Numbered from the stretch's first letter, positions 35,561 to 48,313 are shown. The stretch is 64,000 bases of DNA from Scalesia atractyloides (GCA_947069175.1 CAMTDV010000023.1:84826391-84890390); one strand, 5' to 3'. Program-made: numbers and translations. Notes: a model not told the origin generated them from the sequence alone.

Positions 35561-36337
35561 TCTTTGTATAATATAGTAATATGGTACTAATATTAAAGAT
35601 TAAAAAACTCATTATTATTATGGTGTAATTTAAAAAAACGTTACATAAAAAATTTATGGACGTTAAAAAAAGATAGATGGAACTTGCATGTGCATTAAAG
35701 TTAATGATAGTTTCTTTATTTAAACAATACAATATAAAAAGACACTATTACCCCTAATCTAGCCAAATTAGTTCAAAAATAAAATACAATTTATATTTTA
35801 AGCCCTCTTGGATATTAACCATTGACTACAAGATCTAAGGGTTCAAAATATTTTTTACACTTCTCACAAAATCATCCATTTTTACACTAACCCTATGTAG
35901 AAATATTAATTTTCTAAGAACATATATATGTTGGAACATTAAAATAATAAAATCAAATCTATATGCATATTTGAATTTCTAGAATGAGTTCAAAACAATT
36001 TTATTTTCACTATGTTATTTTGGTACAATAAACGTAATTTTTTTTCTTTATGGCCAGAAAATAAGACTATGGGTGTGAGTCATGGGTTGGGGCGGCAGAT
36101 TGAATTTAACGCTGGCTACACCGCATCGAGCATGGCGTCGCTCTTTGGCATGGGATTGTGCCTGCCGTGGGGCAGTGGGGTGGGTGACATGGCTGACTTT
36201 GGTTAGTTGGTTTAATCTAGCCGTTGGGGGTAGTGGGTATGGTAAATCAAATTTAAAAAAAATTACATTTTTTACCTATAAATACCCAACCCAAACCATA
36301 TTTTTCCATTCTTCTTCAACCAAACCCACACAAAAAA

Positions 36338-36577
36338 ATGAACATGATACATTGGACCGAAGAGAAGGAAATAGCACTAGCGACATCGATTGTTGACGCA
36401 CAACGTACTTTACAACGCGGTCAAACCGCGTATTGCGGTCGAGCGTTTCAACAATACCAACAACACGTCGGCAATACTCATCACAACTTAAACGCGTGTC
36501 AACACAAATGGCGTGAGCTCAAACCGAAGTTGGAACGGTTTAAAGTTTATTCGACCGTGTCCCTGCGGGCGACTTGA
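36338..36577 (+). pseudogene. SANT/Myb-like transposon-associated ORF fragment, 79 aa
   Basis: MNMIHWTEEKEIALATSIVDA...QHKWRELKPKLERF has the Trp and Lys-Trp spacing of a SANT/trihelix-type DNA-binding domain, as in the ORF1 proteins of PIF/Harbinger transposons and related plant 'NAM-associated' proteins. Family members are several hundred residues; this stops at 79, and the downstream DNA is T-rich and non-coding. It has its own TATA-like box ('cctataaata' near 36276) and lies in a transposon-like block (about 36068-36870) also present in copy 1. Terminal repeats could not be matched, so the transposon class is uncertain. Confidence 0.5.
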
Positions 36578-37019
36578 CCCACAGGCACGATGGCAATATG
36601 GATTTTAAGTGGGTTCCCCACTTTAATATTTACGTACTTTGTAATTTTTTTTATTTTTTAGGACCAGATAAGTAGGTTTTTTTATTTTTTAGGATTTAAC
36701 AAGTAGATTTTTTTATTTTTAGGATTGTCTTTTATGTATTTTTTTTAAATTAATATAATTGTTTTTTATATAATTGTCAAATTAAAAAAAAACACACATC
36801 CACCCTACCCTAGCCTGGTCACGTCACTTCCATATCCCAGTTTTTTGGGTGTGGACTGCTAGAGCCCACTTCTGTCACATATCGAGCAATGCATCCAATC
36901 TAAACCCCTACACACCTCATAGTCTAACCTTTGATGGTTAAGATATGTGTACCTTGATATTTGATAACAAGTCATAAATATTAATGTTGTCCTACGCCAC
37001 TCAAACACATTATCATTAG

Positions 37020-37793
37020 TTTTTCAAATTAGATTTAAGGTTCACTGATAAACACATGTTCGTAGTTAGTAGTTTGTGGGTAAATTATTGTGTTCAGATT
37101 ATGAAAATGGGATGGTTTGTAAGATACGATGAATTGTTAATTAAAAAATTGATATACGTTAGTTATTATGAGGTAGGTTAATGTACAAAAAGATATTAAC
37201 GTGTGAATCATACCAAGTTAATTACGTATTAAGTAAATAGAATCACGCAGCATATACTAATCACCCTTTGTATTTTACCCTCTATCTTGTTATTATTGTT
37301 ATATAAAAATACAATTTTGGTGATTAACAAACATATATGGGCATGGGCCAATTTCCTGTTTTTGATCGGAAATGCAGGTGGACCATTATGGTTGCATGGT
37401 CTTTTGATGAGTTACTACTTATATATGTTGTGTTTTGCATATTATTGTGCTTTTTATTAATATTAAAAAAAGTCTAATGACTTCACTTTTAGTTTTACAT
37501 ATTAATGTGCATGTATACATTTCAATCAATATACAATATGTACATTGGTTGCTCACTTGTGTGGACCTACTCTCTTGGATGTTGGATGATTATATATATA
37601 TGATATGTATACAATGAATCATTTGTGTGGTTGAGTTTTTATACTTTTCTGCATTTAATTTAAGTATCTTGACAACATGATGAAGTTGTAGACTATTCCA
37701 TTGTTTTTGTATTCGATATGAATCATATGATGGATGGTCCATGACGAAGAACTTTCTAGTTATTTGTAACCAATTGATTATTATAGTGTTTAT
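37020..37793. repeat. Segment S, copy 2
   Basis: Third copy of the segment, closest to 29110-29838. Ends in the GTGTTTAT target site of the hAT-type MITE. Confidence 0.65.
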
Positions 37794-38496
37794 TAGGGTT
37801 GTAAACGAACCGAACGTTTAGTGAAAAGTTCGTGAACCGTTTGGCGGGAAGTTTGTTTATGTTCGTTTGTTCAATAAACGAACGAACATGAACAAGAAAT
37901 TTCGTTCGATTAGTTAAATGAACGAACATAAACAAGAAATTCTGTTTGATTAGTTAAATGAACGAACACGAACAGAGATCTCGTTTGTTCGGTTGTATTC
38001 GTAAACGTTCAATAACGTGTTCATGAATGAGTTCATGAACATTCATTCATTTGCGTTCGTTTATGTTCGTTCATGTTGTTAATTAAATAGTTTTGTATTT
38101 TTATATATTTTATCTAAGCTTTTATATCTTTTAAATTATATTTATTTAGTACCCTCACAATTAAACTAGGACACCCTCTTTCCATCTTGTTTGCGCACCG
38201 TTTCCCTTTTCGTTCTCATTATTCACTCACGCATTCTATCTACCCTCGTTTCATGATTAGGGTTTCAATTTCCAGCGTTGCTCTCTCCGCCATCCACCTT
38301 TAGCTTTCCTCGCATTCACCGAATTTATTTGTGTTCGTTTGTGTTTATGAACTGTTCGTGAAGACGTTCGTTTCCTTGATAGACGAACACAAACATAAAA
38401 TCTCGTTTAGTAAGTGTTCGTGAACATGTTTATTTCCTTAACGAACGAACACAAACAAGATCTTGTTCGTGTTCGTTCAATTCGTTTACATCCCTA
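37794..38496. mobile_element. hAT-type MITE, copy 2 (703 bp)
   Basis: Starts 'tagggttgtaaacgaac', ends 'gtttacatcccta', flanked on both sides by GTGTTTAT (37786-37793 and 38497-38504). An 8-bp duplication and such ends are typical of the hAT superfamily. Non-coding interior of 'gttcgttt' words. Confidence 0.85.
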
Positions 38497-38634
38497 GTGT
38501 TTATGGTATATTATATTAATTATACAAGAGAAACTCTTTTACATGTAGTGTAGAGATACAACCATGAATCTTGTACATAATAATTAATAAACAAATTTAA
38601 AGATAAATGGAAAATCAAAGAATAATAATAATTA

Positions 38635-39983
38635 GAGGGAATTTCAAGTATTGTCCTTTATCTCTAAACCTATTTTCAGTCACTATCCTTATGTTCAAAA
38701 TTGATGAGTTTTGTATTTATGTTTTAAAATCCATCACGTTTTATCCTTTAGGACAAACCTAGTTAACTTTTTCAGTTAAATTACATAACACAAGGGCATT
38801 TTAGTCTTTTTACCTATTTATTTAAAAATATATTAATAAGAAAATAAAGTTAAAGTTAAAAAACTAATATAATATTATACATGTATATACAATATACATC
38901 TCTCTCTACCCTCCCTCTTTTTCCAACTCTCTCTCAAAGTAGTTCTCCGCCACCACCATCAATCACCAGTGCCCTACCGCATCTGCCACAATAATAAGGA
39001 TTATATTAGCTTCTCCTATAAATTTTTATTTATCCCAATACAACTAAAGCTTGACAAGCAGAGATTCGTAAAAAATATACACACTCACCCGTCATAGAAA
39101 ATGAAAAAAAGAAGGGGAGGGGTGATTTAAAATCGGAGGGAGTATGCTATACAATAGAAGGTAGGTCTGCATTTAAATTTGGGCATGCTTGTTTGCATAG
39201 AATAATAACTCCCGTTACTTCTTCTTCCTGCAAATCCTCCATAAAAATGCAAGAATTGAAACAAAGGTGGCATTACCCCACTTTTCAATTTCAACAATAA
39301 ATTTTATAACCATCATCGTCTTCTCCAATCCAAGAACCCTAGAACCATTCCCACTTTCATATCAGAAATTCGTGTTCATTGTTCAGTGACAATATACCAA
39401 ATCATAGGGTTTTTGTTTTAGGAATCAAAACGAGTTAAATGATTGTATGTTTACCTTTGATGGTGCTCGATTTAACAGTGAAGTTCGTTGGAGAGGTGCG
39501 GCGATGGTAGAAAAGAGGGTGGGTGGGGGGTCTCCCCGACGGCTCAATTTCCGGGTTAAACAAGATCCGGTGTGACAGTGGTGGTGTGGGTGGTGCGGTG
39601 GTGTTGCTGGTGTGGGGGTGGATGGTGGCAGGTGGTGGCAGCAGGTGGTGGTGAGGATGGGAGTTCTCAGTGGATAAAGAGAGAGTAGAGTAGTTTTAGA
39701 ATTATTCCCTTCAAAGTTGAATATTTATGTTTGGGTATTTATGTTATTTACACTATTAGTCCCTGCAAAGATGAATGGACAAAATCCATCACATTAAATG
39801 ACATATCTACCCTCACGTGACCTGCACATGGTCACATTTAACTGAAAAAACAAACTGGGTTATGCCTAAAGGACAAAACGCGACGGATTTTAAAACATAA
39901 AGTAAAAACTCATCAATTTTGAACATAAATGACAACACCTAAAAGAGGATATAAAGATAAAGGACAATCCTTGAAATTCACTC
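38635..39983. mobile_element. Mutator-like (MULE) non-autonomous element (1349 bp)
   Basis: Flanked by the perfect 9-bp duplication TAATAATTA (38626-38634 and 39984-39992). Terminal inverted repeats of about 150 bp ('gaatttcaag-attgtccttt' and its complement) are the hallmark of Mutator-like elements. There is no transposase. The interior has gene-like 5'UTR DNA (polypyrimidine 'tctctctacc', 'aagaaccctagaa') and a G-rich coding-like stretch near 39440-39560, which may be captured host sequence. Confidence 0.85.
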
Positions 39984-39992
39984 TAATAATTA

Positions 39993-42160
39993 GGATAGAT
40001 GATGCTTACTTGTATTGCTCCGGATAAGAGCACTCACATTGGAGTATTCAGTATTACATCTCTAAAGTTTAAAGATTGTACCTCAAATCATTTTGGTTTG
40101 TACCTAAAACATTAAAATAAAGAGAAAAATATATAAAAAAGAATATAAAAATAGTGTTAAAAGATGAAGAATGAGACGCGGAATGTTAAACAATTTTTAG
40201 AGATAAAAAAAATGTGATTTTACATATAAAGATTCTAATAACGCCAGATTTTTGTTGAGTTTTATTGTTTACAACTTCAGGATATAGGTGGTCTTGGATA
40301 GGATGAACATTGTTTGTGTTTTATTTTTATATGTTTTTAGTTATTGAACTTTTAAATATAAAAAACCTTGACTGAACATTAATATAATGTCTAATTATTA
40401 AATCCTTAATTATTACTATTTTTTTGTGGTTGGGGAGAATCTCACTTTCATAAACCTTGACTAAAATTGACTTATGTCAAATTAAAATCTTATACCATCA
40501 CAATAACTATGGAGATTTGAGAATCGAATCTAATCTAACCTAACCTATATACTGGGAAAGTACGATATGAAAAATGATATTGTATTCTCTATAGCGATCA
40601 CTTATTTACACCAGTTAACCACCAATTAATCATCTAACTAACTCACTAACTATGTAACTAACTCCATTTTATTCACTTTAACAATAACCATAACCTAGTT
40701 TAAAGTCTGAAATCTGATAATTTTCACAACCTCTCAAAACCAGAAACACGTTGTGTCACATCAGAGACTACTCAAACCTAAAACATAACATATAATATAG
40801 CGAGAGATAATAATCCGTGGCAGATCTTGAAAAAAAATTAGATGTATATTAAGAATTTTTTTTGGATATACGGGTATCCTAATATTTGCTCAGAGGTATA
40901 CACAAAATAAAAAAAATCAGAGAAGAAAAAATTTGCACTAATATTGTATTTCGCCGACAAAGTTGAGAAATGATCCGGACTACCCCTAACTATAAGCTAG
41001 ATCCGCCTGTGAGAGATGTACCTATAGGGAATCCTAATTCCTATATATTAACATATATTAACATGTGAGATGAAATTGGCATACACATCATCCATCCCCC
41101 AAAACAGTTATAATAAACTAAGACGAAGTTGGACCGTTGGTGGCACTAGGACGATGACAGCGGGGACGGGATGACTAAGACGACGATGTACACACGGAAG
41201 GTATGGGTGACTAGGATAAGGTTAATGGTGGTGGCGACTAATTAGTGCAATTTTTATTCTCTATAAAATGTATTGTTTTTGTTCATTTTTATATTTTATA
41301 GGTTAAGTGACGAAGTTTAAATCGTTTTTATGCATTATTATTATTTATTACTTGTAGTCGTTAAATTAAAAAGAGAAAAAAATGGAATGAGCTAAACGTA
41401 CCCGTTATTACTTCTTATACCCCTCTCCTTGAAAAGCCCATTTTAAAAGTTGTCAAATTCCCCCTCTAAAACTTCACCTATGTTATAACTAAAAATAGTT
41501 AATGTTTCCATACACTTAGGAACATCAATCCAATGAGAATATCAATTCGTTTAACTCAAATCTTGTGTTCCCATGATCCATCATACAAATTCTAATATTT
41601 TATATTGATGAATAAAGTGATCGTGATTCCATGATGGTACCGTTTTGTCTAATTTTAGTGCTTCTTAAAAATTCCGAAAACCAAATAATGAAAATAGGTT
41701 GAGATTTATGAAGGCAATGCAAGTTGCATGTGTATTTTGTAATAAAACATGTAACATTTTCACAAAAAAAAAAAAACTGAAAGTGGCTTCAAAATAAGCA
41801 GCATATGAATGCACATTGTATATTTCGAGTTGATATTTTCAAAGCCTATGATGGTTATAAGGTCTCAGTAACACTAACATATTCTTATATTAGAAACTCG
41901 ACAATTCGCAACTAGCTTATGATGATTGTGTTTTTTTTGAAAGGCGGCATTTTATTAGAAACCGAACAACTAGCAAGTAGAGTTATATTATGTGAAAAAA
42001 TTGAAGAGAAGGGTATGATTAGTAAAAATTATACAAAGGGGCATGCAGCCCAAAAAAATAGATAAAATATATGTAGTCTTGGATTCTGGTCTAGACGAAA
42101 CAATGAAAATGAAGATGTTGAATCGTTTGGCCAACATAAATGCGATTATTATTTTATTTT
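39993..42160. other. AT-rich intergenic DNA
   Basis: No gene seen. A T-run followed by 'gaaaggcggcattttattag' at 41934-41960 resembles the 3' tail of a small reverse-oriented LINE fragment, but too little remains to call it. Confidence 0.45.
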
Positions 42161-43870
42161 TCTGGATATATTATATTATACACTAGGTTAGTAACCAGTA
42201 TATTACACGGGTTGAACAATAAAAATGATAAAATTAATAAAACTGTAACGCAAGTTGAATAGTCATACCAATAACAAACATAAATTCAAAAGGATCGTAC
42301 CAATAACAAACATAAATTAAAAATATTAAGTTTTGGGAATGTAAAACAAAATTATGAGATTAGATACACATTTTTATTTAAGATATGATACTTACCAATT
42401 GTGTAGTCTTTCTTTGGTTCGTCTGCCAAAATAGACGGAAAGGTTGCAAAGGCAAAATTAGCATCCGACCCATTAAAATCAGTGCACTTTGTAACCTTTG
42501 TGACCTAGTTAAAAGTAAGTTTGTAGTGGTTATCTGCATACTTATAAGGTGCATCATTGCTCGCAAGTTGGGGTTTTTCAACGTAAAAATCATCATTTTC
42601 TTGAACTAAATTCTCAAATTTTGAAACACCAAACTTTAGCTTGAATCTTGTTTCCATGCATGCAAATCAAAATTATTATAAATAACGTTTACTAAGTAAC
42701 TTGAAACAACTGATGTTTAATAATTATTGATATCCCTACTCGTCCATTAGGACCATTTCAATAGCATAGGTTTCCTTCGGATCTCCGTGTACAGTTTGTT
42801 TCCACAAACGAATGATTCTCGCCTTGAGTTTGTAGCTTTCCAATAACACATCAAGGTCACTAATGAGAGTAACGTTATTTAAAGCCATAAAACTATGACT
42901 GAGAAAAAAATAATAATTTAGTTTACATACTTAGTTAAATTATATAAGGATCTTAAACACCAAACGAAGTGATGGTTCTTATTTTAACAACCAACCATGG
43001 TAACAACTTGGTTCAAAAGACATACAACACACAAAATCAAACTGTAACTAATGCGATTAGGTATAAGAAGAGCCAAATCACCGAAACATATATCTCTATA
43101 TCCTCTTTAAATATGGATTAGAATGAATATGTATGACATTTTAGCATCATTTATAAACGTGAATCATTTATGTCTTTATAATTATTTAATAGCATGAATC
43201 TTGATTAATTAAATATCTAGCATCAATTATATGCATGAACGTGTATGACCTTTATCATAATCATTTATAAGCTTTACAAACAACAAACATAATATATTTA
43301 AATCCTTAAATCATTTGGTACTAAAAGAAATATTAATAGGTTTTAAAAAATAGGCATGTTAAACTTTAACAGTTAAAGGTTTTTTTTTTTTTACAAAAGA
43401 AGAAGTATATCTTACTAAATTAACTTAAAATATTAATAGGATTTGAATTTGAAATCTGAAATATATTTGTAACCAAAATCGATAAAAAAAAAATAGGAAC
43501 TACTTAAATGAAAGAAATCGAGCGCCGGAATCAGTTTTACTATTAGATTTGCGATTGAGGAGTTATTGTTAACCTTAACTCTCCGATTAAGAAGGTTGTC
43601 ATAGGGGAAAGTTGGATGTCAAAGGGAAAGTTGCTCTCAACAAAAGAAAAGGTCAAAAGTCAAATACGATTTACGAAATCTATATTTATATGTATTATTT
43701 GGTTTGCATAATTAATATTAATAATTAAATAATAATAGAACTAAATTAAGGATTCCTAAAATGACGTAAAGAATAAACGTGAAAATTATAGAATTGTTTC
43801 CCTTCAAAAGCTTGGATTGTCAAGGGTGCCAAGTGGCAACCCAAGTTTCTTATTTATTAGGATATGATAG
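42161..43870 (+). mobile_element. Probable Helitron, non-autonomous
   Basis: The left end carries 'cactaggttagtaacc...attacacgggttgaa', which resembles 5' ends of plant Helitrons as I remember them. Near the right end 'gggtgccaagtggcaaccc' (43824-43842) forms a hairpin, followed by a short AT-rich tail ('cttatttattagg'), the expected 3' architecture. A canonical CTRR terminus and the A/T insertion context are not clear, so exact ends are uncertain. The internal RPA1-like pseudogene supports the call, since Helitrons commonly carry RPA genes. Confidence 0.6.
42380..42888 (-). pseudogene. RPA1-like (replication protein A) gene remnant
   Basis: The minus strand from 42888 reads MALNNVTLISDLDVLLESYK, then ARIIRLWKQ and EMVLMDE, the N-terminal OB-fold pattern of plant RPA1/DUF223 proteins carried by Helitrons. 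A downstream segment reads GNKIQAKVWCF, then after a frame change KFENLVQENDDFYV, DNHYKLTFN, TKVTKCTDFNGSDANFAFA and PSILADEPKK, matching the next OB-fold. Stops (after MDE, after FN) and a frameshift inactivate it. RPA binds single-stranded DNA and would assist rolling-circle transposition in an autonomous element. Confidence 0.65.
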
Positions 43871-44945
43871 ATTATATATTATATACTATAAATAAGCAAG
43901 TACTTTCAGCTTAAGGTGGTTGTACCCTTTGCTTTGGATGTTTAAAAAAAAACGAATTATATGGCTTCTGCTTCATACATGTGTTCACACATCTACCACA
44001 TTCCTCCCTACCATACAACCCTTCTTCTATCAAAAATACCTTGTGTCCCATGTCTGTCTCTCTGAGCATTCTCCCCATCTTCCCCACCATAAAACCCAAG
44101 CATTCTCTCTGAATCGGGTAATGTTGAATTGTTAGTTTTTAAGAATCGATTTATGGTTGCGATGTCTTTGTGTTTAGTATGATGTTTTGTTAGTATCTGA
44201 GTTTGATATTGATGTGATTGTTTAGATGAAATCAATGAAAGATGATAAACAATAATGAAATAATCCAACGGAATTAAGTAAACTTTGTAATCACAACAAT
44301 AGAGACATTGTTTTCATTAACATGCTTTTGCAAACTTTGATTCACGTACGCATGAAAATATTACAACCCTCCCTCAGCCTAAGATCACTCTAATTTGTTC
44401 GTAAAGAATGTGTAGAAGAAAAGTGATAGATAGAGCACTGTTCTATTTATAATACATTGCAAACCACTATGAAAGTGACATTTAATAAACTAACAAACTC
44501 TATCCTCTGCTAGACCTAAACATTGTTACATTCATTTACATAGATTGTTAAACTCTATCTTTATTAACGATCAGATGTTATAGATTGTTTTGGCTTTCCA
44601 ATCATCTGTTCTTTTATAAGGTTCAATAGATCCAACATGTTTGTTAGACTTTCCAACTTGCTTTAGGGCTTGAGTTTGGCTAAAGTTGAGAAATGAGCTT
44701 GAATAAGAGACAAACACAAATTAATGACGAATCAACTAAGCAACCCTCTCATATTGTCAATTTTACCATTTTATCTTATTTCTAGAGGAAATTGTTAATG
44801 AAGCTTTGGTACACCAGTAATTTAGAGAGATAAATCATGTCCAGAGAATTCTCAGTGATGGTGATATATTGAATAATACATCTATTTATCGTGTATAGTT
44901 TGTATAGGTTTCGTTAATTTTCGTTTCAGTTTTATAAGAATTTAT
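43871..44945. other. AT-rich DNA, no gene identified
   Basis: Small frames on both strands at 43911-44268 overlap each other and lack family features. No terminal repeats could be placed. Confidence 0.4.
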
Positions 44946-46550
44946 CTACTTTTAATCCAATTATGTTTCGCAGGTCTTGGTTCGTGGAAGTAGTTGAAAA
45001 GAGAAGAAAACGAGGTAAAATGTTGAAGAAACCGATCTGGATCATAGTTGGAAGTCGAGAGAAGAAACGAATCGAAAAATGGGAAGAATTAACTTCTGGC
45101 GGCCCGCGACCGCACTAGTTTTATCCTCTCGCGGGTGGCGAGAGGAAGGAGGAATGCCGAAAGGATAATCACACGGTCGCGGGGCGCGATTGGTTATCAC
45201 ATACCTCTCGTGGGTCGCGAGAGGGTTATTTTATCAGAAAGAAACGTGAATCAAGCAGTCTTTGTTGAAGAAGAGCCTATATATTAATGTTTAACTCATA
45301 TAACAACTTGAATGATTTTGGATGTTTAGAGGCGAATTCTGAAGATTTTCTACACATTTCTGAAGTAAAGATTGCTCGGGATTCGTTGGAGTTGAAGTTG
45401 GAAGCTTAGAGATCAAGAAATTCCTGGTTTTGTTTACCGATTTTTCTTTTTCTATTTTTCATGTTCTTGTTCAATGAATTCAGTTTTAAAACCTTATTTA
45501 TTTGTGTTTAAGACAATGTTTATTGGCTAGATCTTTTATATTACCTAGGTTTTGATGAATTATTAATAAAATTTGGATTTTTATTGAATTAATGATGTGT
45601 TTGTGGGATTTTTAATAAGTAGTAAACTTTGGTCAATTGATTTGGTGTATTTGCATGTTTTGGATTGATTATTTATTATTTAACTGTTTCACATAAATCT
45701 AGTTGAATGTCTTTCAAGTAATAGGTTTATGTTGATTGTCGAGTCTTAGCGGGTTTAGGTAATCTTATGGTAAATTGGCCAATAAACCTTAGAACAATTA
45801 AGTGAAAAATATAATTAAATCTTAACATTATAATAAACCTAATTATTGAGAAATAATAGTTTATTAACTGATTTAAATAGGTGAATTGCTAGGATAAGAT
45901 TTTGATAGAAACCGGGTTTTAGTTTACGTCCCATATTTGTGTCGGTTAAACCAGATCAAGAACCCTAGTTAGCCTAAGCTTCCCGTTGAGAGATAGTTGG
46001 ACATTCTAGGCACTTTGTTAAATATTAGATAACCGAAAGGAAATCTTATAAACCGGTGAACATAACTATCTTTAGAATATCATAGGTGTCTTCCCGAGAA
46101 GGGTTGGGGGTCCTATTCGGTATTTTTTAGGATTTAGTATTTCAAGATCCCGGTTCCTTATCACGTTAATATTCAAATAAAAACCATTCGATAGTAATAA
46201 GGATTTTAACCTAGGTAGTCGTTTCATTATCATTGAATTAAGTTTTCACTTCAAATTCTGTTTCAAGTCGTTTTAGTTAAGTTAATTTTAGGTTAACTAT
46301 AATTTTATGATTTTTAGTAAAAGAATCCCCATACAAATATAAAATAATTTAACTTGTGTTAATATAGTTTAAATATGGTTATTAACGTAATTAGAGAGTC
46401 TCGTGGGTTCGATATCCGGACTTGCTTAAGCTTTACTATAATCGAACTGTCCACTTGCCGGTTAGTAGTTTTAGGAGTCTAGAGTATCACTTCGTGTCTA
46501 GATTTAGGTTAATTTCATTTATTTTTATTAGACTACTTTTAGTACATCAA
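44946..46550 (+). other. Retroelement-leader-like non-coding DNA
   Basis: Contains a GC-rich block of paired 'cctctcg...cgagagg' motifs (45090-45240), a long AT-rich stretch, and a final part ('gtgggttcgatatccggac', 'gtctagagtatcac') that resembles the untranslated leader of plant gypsy elements. No coding domain; the assignment is tentative. Confidence 0.35.
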
Positions 46551-46968
46551 TGGCTAATTACAGATTAGACAAAACCATTGCCGACGCCTTCGGTTGATCC
46601 GACGGATTTTAAGTGTATAGGGATTTTGCCCCAGTGGTGTTGCGCTCCGGAAAATCATATTCGTTGAGAGACGAGATTGACTTGGTTTAGACTGGTTATG
46701 ATTGGATGTGATGACGGTTGTGTGGTGATGGTTTGGTGTGACGAAAGACGATCCAAGCACATCTACCGATGAAGACGATCTTTTGAGATCGGGTGATGGA
46801 GGTATAACACCTCCATATCACGGACAGGGAAGACGGTCTTGTGAATGTCGGAACAGTGGTTATGGGTGTGGTGGCGACGTCACTGGCGGCGATGCCGAGA
46901 GAATAGAGACTTTGAGAGGCGGTGCGGAGGTTTGAGGGAAAGATAGTTGTAGCCTATATGAATTATCA
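46551..46968. other. Short GC-richer spacer, no gene called
   Basis: Overlapping frames on both strands show no family motif, and no promoter or splice structure is convincing. Confidence 0.35.
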
Positions 46969-47223
46969 ATTTTAATTTTTTTTTGAAACACGAACTTCAT
47001 TAACAAAAACCAACCCACAAAACGGGGAGGCCCAACACACAAACACTTACATAATTACAAAGTTACACCAATCATTCCATGAAACTGTTCTAGATTTAGA
47101 TCTATTGCTATACCACAGCAAACTCGTAGTCTTCACATCCTTGATTATATCTTCCACCCGACTTTCTTTATTCTCGAAATTTAAGTTGTACCAAATACAC
47201 CAGCACCCACCTTAACAATACCT

Positions 47224-47700
47224 TCAAAAGCCTCCTGTAGCACCTCCAGTTAAACCTACCGATTTATATTTTTCCAAAAGGTCTCCAACCGAACCCGCAA
47301 CGAATGGAGCCACTCTGCACCAAGTTCCAACATAGTGCCAAATTCGAGCAGCAATGTAACAGAAACAGAACAAATGCCTAGCCGATTCCTCTCTCGAGTT
47401 ACACATGGAGCAGGTGTCGTCTTCAATATCAATATTTATCGCCTCTAAAGCATCCGCGGTTGCGATACGACCCATTTCAACTATCCACAAAAGAACATTA
47501 CATTTCAAAGGAACTAGTTTACTCCAGTTCATAATATAAACATTGCTATTTATAGCCCCGCCTCTAGCCAACATCTTCCTCACCGCTCCCACCAAAACTT
47601 CTCCGTTCGACGGCCCTGCCCACTTCCATCGATCCCGCTGATTAGAAATCCGATCCGAGTCCAAATCCCTTCTAAGCCAATTCGCTTCGAACACCTCCAA
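47224..47700 (-). pseudogene. LINE zf-RVT zinc-binding domain
   Basis: Contains WSKLVPLKCNVLLWIVEMGR, ATADAL, CSMCNSREESARHLFCFCY and IAARIW, the pattern of the RT zinc-binding domain (zf-RVT) at the 3' end of plant LINE ORF2. Cys/His residues CxxC...HLFxxC are present. Open for 158 codons but detached from RT by frameshifts. Confidence 0.85.
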
Positions 47701-47941
47701 AAACGACTGAGATCCACGATTCTAGTTCCAAGACGCCTCTCCTCCGCTTGGGTTCGCATTCACCCGATCCGCCACACTACAATTTTATTAACTTCCAACT
47801 TAAACAAATTCAGGTAAACATCTTTGAGCGCTTCATTATGAATCCAAGGGTCAATCCAAAAAGAAACATCTTGACCTTTTCCGACTTCTCCTTTAAAAAA
47901 AATCCGAAGCGGTGTCTTCAATCACAGTTCTAGCGGTAGTC

Positions 47942-48313
47942 TTAACTATGTTCTTCCACACTCCACTTATACTTTTCTTGACCGGTAAAAAATCCCAACT
48001 TCTTACTCGAGAAAATCGCGTCTACCACCCTAACCCACAACTGAATTTTGTCAATCTTATACCGCCACTCCCATTTTGATAGAAGCACTATGTTCGTGTT
48101 AATAAGCTTACTTAGCCCGAGGCCTCCCACCTCTTTCACTTTTGTCATCCTATCCCACGCCACCCAATGCATTCTTTTAGCCTCTTCCGTGCCCCTCCAT
48201 AGGAATCTTCTTATAAGCTTTTCCACATCTTCCATAACTCTTTTAGGAGCCTTATATATCGAGAGATAATATATAAGCAAACTTTCAATCACCGGCTTTA
48301 TAAGCGTTATCCT
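47942..48313 (-). pseudogene. LINE reverse-transcriptase C-terminal region
   Basis: Reads ITLIKPVIESLLIYYLSIYK, then PKRVMEDVEKLIRRFLWRG, HWVAWDRMTKVKEVGGLGL and LLSKWEWRY, the conserved thumb/connection region downstream of RT in plant L1 elements. The frame breaks just after, though related sequence (SFWIDPWI, SVADRVNANP) continues in other frames to 47710. Confidence 0.85.

Larger units (their letters stand above)
34071..39992. repeat. Large tandem duplication, copy 2 (~5.9 kb)
   Basis: Begins directly at the 3' end of LTR element A and runs to the 3' target duplication of the intact MULE. Same order of nested elements as copy 1, with many small indels and substitutions. Confidence 0.85.

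Noticed and set aside
46738..46935. 65-codon frame and its antisense partners near 46554-47042
   Set aside because: Overlapping frames on both strands, no domain, no promoter or splice support.
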